From the NCBI GenBank assembly GCA_900314365.1, contig OMVH01000176.1:1-7608 (forward strand): 7,608 bases of DNA, written 5' to 3'. Below the pieces are notes generated by a model that was not told the DNA's origin, searched no databases, and saw only the letters and a list, made by a program, of their open reading frames with translations. Shown piece by piece: positions 1 through 5,207 of this stretch. This DNA is from an uncultured Prevotella sp. (GTDB lineage Bacteria > Bacteroidota > Bacteroidia > Bacteroidales > Bacteroidaceae). Numbering within the stretch: the first letter of the stretch is position 1; each line of letters begins with the position of its first letter. The translations under genes were made by a program, and so were the position numbers.

Positions 1-163
1 GTTTTGCTGGTTTTGGTCAAAAATAATATGAATGTCTGTCAACCCTTACCTATATGAGAATATTAACAGCATCATTCATTATAATTTAGGGTGACGCATT
101 GACGAAGTCTGGGGATAGTGACCGGGCCTCACCGTCTTTTTTATTCAATGGCAGAGCCTCACA
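1..163. other. AT-rich intergenic stretch, no gene seen
   Basis: This left edge lies downstream of the minus-strand operon and its terminator. It is visibly richer in A and T than the genes beside it, especially positions 1 to 100. I found no convincing start codon with a ribosome binding site, no RNA gene and no repeat. On the minus strand a TATTTTTG at 25 to 18 matches the Bacteroidetes -7 box, but no TTTG lies 19 to 21 bases upstream, so I do not call a promoter. The stretch is probably the spacer to the next gene outside the window. Confidence 0.55.
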
Positions 164-202
164 TAAAAAGCCCGGCCTGCAGTCAGATGCAAGTCGGGCT
201 TT
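164..202 (-). terminator. Intrinsic terminator of the three-gene operon
   Basis: Read on the minus strand, AAAGCCCG (202 to 195) pairs perfectly with CGGGCTTT (174 to 167). After one mismatch the stem continues with CTTGCA against TGCAGG (one G-T wobble), leaving a six-base loop, TCTGAC. The stem runs straight into a T tract at 169 to 165. It begins about 30 bases after the stop codon of the 1571-residue gene, where a rho-independent terminator for this operon is expected. The A run at the other foot of the stem may give some activity on the plus strand too. Confidence 0.88.
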
Positions 203-233
203 CGGTTATATGAAAGGGGCTGTTGGTTCTTGG

Positions 234-3200
234 TTACTCAGCCATGAGCTTGAGCATGGTGGTCTTACCGCCCTGGCGCATCACCTTGAGCACCATGACG
301 CCCGGTTGCAGGCTCACCGTGAGCCGATTGACTCCGGCGGCATTCACCCTGTTGACAAGCAATCCGTTGGCACCGTAGACCTCGACACCTGTAATGTCAT
401 TGTGGTCGCTCACCACGGTAGCCTTATCGCGGGCTGTGGTTACAAATACGCCCGGCTTGTCGCTGATGCTCTTCACTGCGGTGGTCTCACCCATGCGGGA
501 GAGGTAGAAGCGGCCTATGCTCGAACCTTCCATGTAGATGGTCGGAGTCTCACCGGGAGCGTAGCGGTTGCCCGTCAGTCTGTCGTAGAGCATCCAGCCG
601 TTGGCATCAGCTGCTCCTTCGGCATTGAAGCTGAGCCTTACAGAGTCAGCATGAGCCAGACTGAAGCCTAACTCCACGACGTCGCTGTCTATCGGACGGA
701 TGTCGTAAGCTCTGCCTTCGGCGATGCTGAACACTGCGAGTGCAGGCTTGTAGTCCTCGTCCATGAGCGTGGCGGCCTTGGCATTGCTTCCTTCAAGGAG
801 TACGGTGCCTGAGGTGTGAGCGTCGTTGGAAGCTGTTACGCGAAGCATGCCTAAGGCGTTGGCATTCGTGCCCATAGCAGCCTTGGCTTCGGTAGGCTCG
901 GCGGTCTTCACGCCGGGCTGATTGCCGAACATGCTATTATCGTAGTTCACCTGCAGCTGGGTGGCTTTCTTGTCGGTAGTCTCCACGAAGAAGGCTGCCG
1001 TAGGCATCACGTACTTGTCGGCGTCGGTGAGCTTCACAGAACTCACGAGGTCGCCGTCTACATTGATAACAGAGAAGGCCTCGTTTTGCTTGTAGAGCTT
1101 GATGCCGCTGATAACCTTCTTGTTCTCTTCATTATCGAGGAACTTGGCCACATCAAGGTGACTCATGGTCGGGTTGGCCACAAGGAAGATGCCGTCGCCG
1201 TTCGACTTGCTGTCATTGGTGTAGTTGAGCACAAGCGGTTCGCCAGTGTTTGTCCAATACTGTGAGCTCCACAGCTTGTTGGAAGTACTTTCATCGTGAG
1301 CCACATCAACGGTTCCGGCTTCATCGCCCAATGCACTGTAATAGTGGTAGGAACGGGTTCCGGCCTTCGGCAGATGGAGCGTGTAGCTCTTGTCGTTAAG
1401 AGTGTTGTCGTCGGCCATCAGCGAGAAGCAGAGCGGTGCGGTCTGACTCTTCATCGTGGCGTAGTCCTGATTGAGGCTGTTGAAGGCGTGGCTCCACGTG
1501 GCTTTGGAGATGAGAGTCACGTCGCCCAATGACGACTTGTTGTCTGTGAAGTTGCCTTTTACGCTCGACTTCCAAATACGCTGGTAGACAAGCGGGGTGG
1601 TGCGGACAGTGAAGTTGTCAGGGTCTGAGGTGTTGTCCAAATCCTTGAAGTAGTTCTCGGGCTTCACCTCGGAGGCATAGAAGTCGCCACTGAAGACCTG
1701 GGCCAGCGGGGCCGACCACAGAGTAGCCATGCCATTGGTGAGCTGCATGTCCACCCAGGCTTTGTTGTAGTTGAGGCGATACACGTTCTCCACAGCTGCA
1801 CCAGGCTCGAAGTGGATACCGTTGCAGGAGTTGTCGTAAGTATCTTTGGTGTCGATGGCCTGCAGCACGGGATAGACTTTGGCCTTAGTGGGAATCACCA
1901 CGTCGGTGCAATGGTAGGGCGAGCCTTCAATCCAGTTGCTCCAAGTATTCCAGTCGGTGCTCTTTGTCTCAGGATTCCAGTGGGTGAGGGTAGGATGCAC
2001 CACGTAGTCGATGGTGCCGTCCTGTTTGACGCCGCTCTCTTCAGAGGCCTTCTCCTGCATGACGCGCGCCGTGTACATACCCGACTTGGTTGTCGTGACG
2101 GTGAACTCATAGGTTGAACTGCCGTCGTTGTTGTTGGTTGTCTTTGTAGCAGTCAACTTGTCATCGCTTTGGTCAGAGGCCTCCACGTAGTAGTTCAATC
2201 CGGTCTTCCCCTTGAAGGAGAAGGTGATGTCAGTGCCCTTGCAGGCATGTGGGTTGTTCGCATCTGTGATGTCGCCGTTGCAGGAATCGTCGTCCTTGCA
2301 GTCGGGCACACCATCACCGTCGATGTCGCTCTGAAGCAGGATGCCGTAAATCTTTTGCACATCGGCAGCCTTGAGTACTCCGGCGATGGTGATGACCACC
2401 TCATCGTACTGCTTCTTCGGGTTCCATACGTAGATGTTATTGTTCTTCGTCGTAATCACATCGGCACCAATGACGTTCCAGTCGGTCTTGGTATCGCCGG
2501 TAGCCACGCCGTCGAGATAGGTCTCCACCTTCATCCACTTGCCTACGCCTACGCCTAAGGGGTCGAAGCCCTTGCCATCAGATTTATCTCCGAAGATGCT
2601 CTCGTAGTTGTTGTTGTCCATGACGATGGCAAGCTGTTGACGGTAGTCGGCACGTCGTCCGAGCTTCACTGCAATTTTGGTACCTCCGCCTATCTGTGCC
2701 ACATTGCCAAGCGTGACACCCGTGGAGAGGTCATTGTCGATGAGATAAGACAGATTGCCTATGCCGCCTGCCACTGTCACGGTATTGAAGTTGCCCGTGA
2801 GGTTACCATCGATGCTGGCTCCGCTTGCGTGCGACTGGTCGGTGGGGGACGACGGAATGGGCGCGGAGATGAGTGTCGGGTCGCATCCGAGCGGGTCGTC
2901 ACATTTGTCAATGTCGTCTCCTGCCTCATAGAAGGGGTAGAAGAAGTCTTGCTCGGAAGCATTCACTCCTAAAACTCCATCGTGATAGAGAGCCATCTGA
3001 TCGAAGTCGATACCCTGGGGCACGATGGTGGCAAACTCCATCTTCTGCAGTTTGTCGGAGCCTGCTATATCGAGGTTGAGCACGTTGGCCTGCTTAAGGG
3101 TTGAGCTGTACACCTTTTTTCCAGCTTTATAGAACTCCATGCTGTAGCCGTTGAGCAGGTTCACGTTGAGACCTGTACCCTTCGACTGTACCACGAAGCC

Positions 3201-4949
3201 CATCTTCAGCGGCTTGTAAGATTCCACGCCCAGAGCCTTGCGGAAGGTCTCAGCTTTGTCTTTTGTCTGGATAGCAACCACACCAACATGACCGGCAACC
3301 TGCAATCCTGCGATATACTTGGCATAGGTATCTTTGTTGCCGTCGAGCAAGTTCCCTTCGCCATCATCGAACTTTGACCCAGAGATGAGGGCTCCTGTCA
3401 TGCCAGGCATTTCTTTAGAGATTTCGATGCCATTGGCACGAGTGGATATCACGTTCTCACACTGTACGGGATTACTGCTCTGTCCTTGGTTCTTCACCAC
3501 GGTTACATCGTCGTAGCAACCGTCATCGGCAGTAGCGCGGAAGACATATTTGGTGCCCGCTTTGTCGTTCATTCCGGTAACGTGACCGTCCTTGTCCACC
3601 GAGGCACCGCCTTCGATGCACCTCCAGGTTACGGGAATCGTGTTGTTATGATAGAGTTGAAGCGAGGTCTGGTCCTCGCAGATGTTCATATCAGGGGTGG
3701 GATCAATAGCGCAATGATGCTCTATATCAGGAGCTGGAGTCACAAAAGCATAATTGAATACCGTAGCCCCCAGGTCGAGCTTGATGCCCAGAAATTGGAT
3801 AGAGACACTGGAGAACGGCTTGGTGGTAATAAAGGAGAAGTTGACCGTACCACCCGTGGCAACATTCAATTTGAGAATATTTTGGTCCACCTGATAACTT
3901 TCCATCACCTTACCAGCCTTGTCGTATGTCTTAATATAGATGCCTCCACCAAACAAGTCAAGGTCAAACACTGAAAACGAGCTTCCTTTGAAGCCCACAA
4001 CAGTCCCTGCGCTGAAAGGTTCTCCTTCCTTAACGAAGGTCTGTACCCTGACCGGAATGGAGCTTCCTAAATTGAGAAGAACCACTGCAGGCACATCATC
4101 CGTTAAGTTAGCATTCACCAAATTAGCTCTTCCGTCAACGTCCTTGTCCTTTGTCAAGCCATAATCCGTACAATAATCGTCGAAGTCTTTCATCGTGTTG
4201 GTCACCGTACCCGTCTTGTCTTTGTTGGTCAGCGTGTAGGATGTCACCTCCCCTACGTATGCATAGTGGACATCGATGGCAGCTATCAGGTTTACGGATA
4301 CGCCCGTATTGACGAGCCTTACCTCATCGAATTCATCCGGAGCCACAGCCTGTATGTTGCAAGTGGCATTCTTGGAACCGGGTAAGGATCCCACGGAAAG
4401 ACTCACCCCATTGAAGGAGCTGCCAGAAGTTGCGTAAACAGAACCCACCTTCACACCCTCGCAAAAGAACTCTAAGGTGAATTTCTTAATCAGCTCGACG
4501 CTCAATACACCAGTGCCACCTTCCTGCGCGATGCAGAACCCTGCCACAGTACCGGCTGCATAATGGTGTGTCAAGTCGCGTATGCTCGTTAAAGGTGTAG
4601 CGACCAAACCGGCTCCGACACCGTTCACGAAGGCGGTGTAGTCAGAAAGGTCGTTGTTGGTCATGTTGCCTAAGTTCTTAGGCCATGAGGCCACACCCAC
4701 TGTGTTGTAGATGTCATTGGCTACGCAGTTGCGTCCCACGAGGGCGCGGCAATGTGGAAAGGCATACACCAAATCCTTGTGGGCTGTGATCTCCGATTGG
4801 ATGCCTGCCTCATTCGCCTTGCTCTTCTCGTAGAGCAGCGTCTTATGGACATCATAGTAATGTTTCCCCGACAGGTCTGCCTTGTCGGCCCAGGCCTGCA
4901 CAGCGCAGAGCATGACAAGCGTCAGGGCCAGCGTAATGATTCGTCTCAT
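234..4949 (-). CDS. Large secreted modular surface protein with type IX secretion C-terminal domain
   Basis: This 1571-residue protein is probably carried through the outer membrane by the type IX system and held on the surface or released. Residues 1-21 form a signal peptide (RR, a hydrophobic core, then AWA before D22). Four diverged repeats of one module follow at about 100-232, 277-403, 534-675 and 735-873. An Ig-like segment with C424, C444 and C478 sits at 416-489, and a calcium-loop linker DIDGDGVPDCKDDD at 875-888. The block W991...DWN...NW1006...DVVIP1020...YPVL1029, followed by LWSAPL...SGDFYAS (1077-1093), is typical of Bacteroidales surface proteins. A beta-rich region with SVRLSF...GWMLYDRLTGNRY (1436-1463) precedes the sorting tail (about 1491-1571: VEVYGANG, LQPGVMVLKV, MLKLMAE). 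No catalytic motif is visible. The start is secure: AAAGGAG lies 9 bases before ATG. It is the last gene of the operon. A binding or adhesin role is inference. Confidence 0.9.
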   Translation of the reverse strand: MRRIITLALTLVMLCAVQAWADKADLSGKHYYDVHKTLLYEKSKANEAGIQSEITAHKDLVYAFPHCRALVGRNCVANDIYNTVGVASWPKNLGNMTNNDLSDYTAFVNGVGAGLVATPLTSIRDLTHHYAAGTVAGFCIAQEGGTGVLSVELIKKFTLEFFCEGVKVGSVYATSGSSFNGVSLSVGSLPGSKNATCNIQAVAPDEFDEVRLVNTGVSVNLIAAIDVHYAYVGEVTSYTLTNKDKTGTVTNTMKDFDDYCTDYGLTKDKDVDGRANLVNANLTDDVPAVVLLNLGSSIPVRVQTFVKEGEPFSAGTVVGFKGSSFSVFDLDLFGGGIYIKTYDKAGKVMESYQVDQNILKLNVATGGTVNFSFITTKPFSSVSIQFLGIKLDLGATVFNYAFVTPAPDIEHHCAIDPTPDMNICEDQTSLQLYHNNTIPVTWRCIEGGASVDKDGHVTGMNDKAGTKYVFRATADDGCYDDVTVVKNQGQSSNPVQCENVISTRANGIEISKEMPGMTGALISGSKFDDGEGNLLDGNKDTYAKYIAGLQVAGHVGVVAIQTKDKAETFRKALGVESYKPLKMGFVVQSKGTGLNVNLLNGYSMEFYKAGKKVYSSTLKQANVLNLDIAGSDKLQKMEFATIVPQGIDFDQMALYHDGVLGVNASEQDFFYPFYEAGDDIDKCDDPLGCDPTLISAPIPSSPTDQSHASGASIDGNLTGNFNTVTVAGGIGNLSYLIDNDLSTGVTLGNVAQIGGGTKIAVKLGRRADYRQQLAIVMDNNNYESIFGDKSDGKGFDPLGVGVGKWMKVETYLDGVATGDTKTDWNVIGADVITTKNNNIYVWNPKKQYDEVVITIAGVLKAADVQKIYGILLQSDIDGDGVPDCKDDDSCNGDITDANNPHACKGTDITFSFKGKTGLNYYVEASDQSDDKLTATKTTNNNDGSSTYEFTVTTTKSGMYTARVMQEKASEESGVKQDGTIDYVVHPTLTHWNPETKSTDWNTWSNWIEGSPYHCTDVVIPTKAKVYPVLQAIDTKDTYDNSCNGIHFEPGAAVENVYRLNYNKAWVDMQLTNGMATLWSAPLAQVFSGDFYASEVKPENYFKDLDNTSDPDNFTVRTTPLVYQRIWKSSVKGNFTDNKSSLGDVTLISKATWSHAFNSLNQDYATMKSQTAPLCFSLMADDNTLNDKSYTLHLPKAGTRSYHYYSALGDEAGTVDVAHDESTSNKLWSSQYWTNTGEPLVLNYTNDSKSNGDGIFLVANPTMSHLDVAKFLDNEENKKVISGIKLYKQNEAFSVINVDGDLVSSVKLTDADKYVMPTAAFFVETTDKKATQLQVNYDNSMFGNQPGVKTAEPTEAKAAMGTNANALGMLRVTASNDAHTSGTVLLEGSNAKAATLMDEDYKPALAVFSIAEGRAYDIRPIDSDVVELGFSLAHADSVRLSFNAEGAADANGWMLYDRLTGNRYAPGETPTIYMEGSSIGRFYLSRMGETTAVKSISDKPGVFVTTARDKATVVSDHNDITGVEVYGANGLLVNRVNAAGVNRLTVSLQPGVMVLKVMRQGGKTTMLKLMAE
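237..479 (-). other. C-terminal sorting domain (type A-like) of the large surface protein
   Basis: Residues 1491-1571 fit the beta-sandwich tail that directs proteins through the type IX secretion system. The pattern is a run of short strands, ITGVEVYGANGLLVNRV (1519-1535), then LTVSLQPGVMVLKVMRQG, then a final TTMLKLMAE. The usual GVYIVKV core reads GVMVLKV here, and the protein ends in glutamate rather than the more usual lysine or arginine. I see no PNPA-type motif at the front of the domain. The assignment rests on pattern recognition rather than on a profile search. Confidence 0.75.
2286..2330 (-). other. Single thrombospondin type 3-like calcium loop in the large protein
   Basis: Residues 874-888 read SDIDGDGVPDCKDDD, matching the DxDxDGxxDxxDxC style of calcium-binding repeat found in thrombospondin type 3 and in many bacterial surface proteins. 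Only one copy is present. It sits directly after the fourth repeated module and before a Cys-containing linker (C890, C903), so it may stiffen the join between the N-terminal module array and the C-terminal half. Calcium binding is inferred from the acidic spacing. Confidence 0.7.
2331..4652 (-). repeat. Four diverged protein-level module repeats
   Basis: Four segments of the large protein share a layout: residues 100-232 (4652-4254), 277-403 (4121-3741), 534-675 (3350-2925) and 735-873 (2747-2331). Each opens near an L-x-D/N-x-N/D-L-S/T/D motif (NNDLSD, VNANLTDD, LDGNKDT, LIDNDLST). Several then have a glycine-rich V-G/A-F strand (AGTVAGFCI, AGTVVGFKG, KMGFVVQSK), a V-x-TY/EFY-x-x-G strand (IKTYDKAGKV, MEFYKAGKKV, VETYLDGVA) and an aromatic or hydrophobic end strand (HYAYV, NYAFV, FYPFY). 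The shape resembles galactose-binding or discoidin-like beta sandwiches, but I cannot name the family. The boundaries are approximate and no DNA identity remains. Confidence 0.55.
4887..4949 (-). other. Signal peptide of the large surface protein
   Basis: Residues 1-21 show a positive start (M-R-R), a hydrophobic core (IITLALTLVMLCAV) and a small-x-small cleavage site, A19-W20-A21, before D22. C15 is not in a lipobox, since M and L precede it and no G, A or S stands at -1. A type I signal peptidase substrate is therefore more likely than a lipoprotein. Confidence 0.88.
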
Positions 4950-4958
4950 ATCTTGTTT

Positions 4959-4965
4959 CTCCTTT
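4959..4965 (-). promoter_or_regulatory. Strong ribosome binding site of the 1571-residue gene
   Basis: AAAGGAG on the minus strand lies 9 bases upstream of the ATG at 4949, within the 21-base gap after the small-protein gene. Strong Shine-Dalgarno sites are not the rule in Bacteroidetes, so this one helps fix the start. It also suggests that the last gene is translated independently of the upstream reading frames, although it shares their transcript. Confidence 0.75.
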
Positions 4966-4970
4966 CTTTA

Positions 4971-5207
4971 TTATTCAAAGAGGTTGCCCTCGTTGACGGG
5001 GTTCTTGTCGTTGCTGCCTCCTACATATTCTGAGGCGGGACCCGATATCTGTCCGTGGTTCTTAGTCCAGTCATCGTGCAACTGGTCGCCGTCGTACTGC
5101 CAGACATCCTGGTCCGTAACCTTGATTCTCCCGGGACTGCCTGCTAAAATGTTCAGCTTTCCCACTTCGATGAGGGTTGATTGTGGAGCGATATATATCT
5201 TTTTCAT
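4971..5207 (-). CDS. Small MKKxYIxP-type protein of unknown function
   Basis: This 78-residue protein has no signal peptide or membrane segment. Its first 26 residues (MKKIYIAPQ..., ending ILAGSPG) match a pattern I recognise from many small Bacteroidales proteins: a conserved MKKxYxxP start, an amphipathic stretch and an LLA/ILA-x-S end, followed by a highly variable tail. Here the tail is hydrophilic and rich in D, N and G, with two tryptophans (W36, W47), and ends NLFE. The layout resembles a leader plus a variable core, but no function is known to me. The start overlaps the stop of the upstream gene as ATGA and has no good ribosome binding site, so translation is probably coupled. Two in-frame stops (TAATAA) end it, and the large gene starts 21 bases later. 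It is most likely real: the spacing is operon-like and the N-terminus is family-like. Confidence 0.8.
   Translation of the reverse strand: MKKIYIAPQSTLIEVGKLNILAGSPGRIKVTDQDVWQYDGDQLHDDWTKNHGQISGPASEYVGGSNDKNPVNEGNLFE
5204..5207 (-). promoter_or_regulatory. ATGA stop-start overlap (translational coupling)
   Basis: The upstream frame ends in AGA-TGA while the small protein starts at ATG within the same four bases. The bases just before (AAAAAGATAATGATAAG) contain no clear Shine-Dalgarno site. Termination and re-initiation is therefore the likely way the small protein is made, tying its amount to that of the 754-residue protein. Confidence 0.75.

Noticed and set aside
18..25. TATTTTTG on the minus strand as a Bacteroidetes -7 promoter box
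   Set aside because: No TTTG box lies at the required 19-21 base distance upstream. The nearest TTG is only about 14 bases away. In AT-rich DNA the match is easily chance.
119..148. Possible plus-strand terminator: GTGA...TCAC followed by six T
   Set aside because: The stem is only four base pairs with a mismatched interior, and no plus-strand gene ends before it.
99..671. Plus-strand open frame of 190 codons starting at TTG
   Set aside because: It is antisense to the sorting domain of the large protein, runs through the terminator hairpin, has no ribosome binding site and encodes a His-rich sequence without domain character. It is a shadow of the real gene.
1710..1982. The DWN...NW...DVVIP block as a possible enzyme domain
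   Set aside because: The pattern belongs to a non-catalytic beta-rich segment common in Bacteroidales surface proteins, and no catalytic residue pattern is visible.
2541..2558. Tandem GCCTAC-like hexamer repeat (three units)
   Set aside because: It is short and imperfect in its third unit, and it simply encodes Leu-Gly-Val-Gly-Val-Gly. A change of unit number would keep the frame, so it is not a phase-variation switch.
3486..3974. Plus-strand open frame of 162 codons
   Set aside because: It is antisense to the Ig-like and second-module region of the large secreted protein, with no upstream signals and no recognisable motif.
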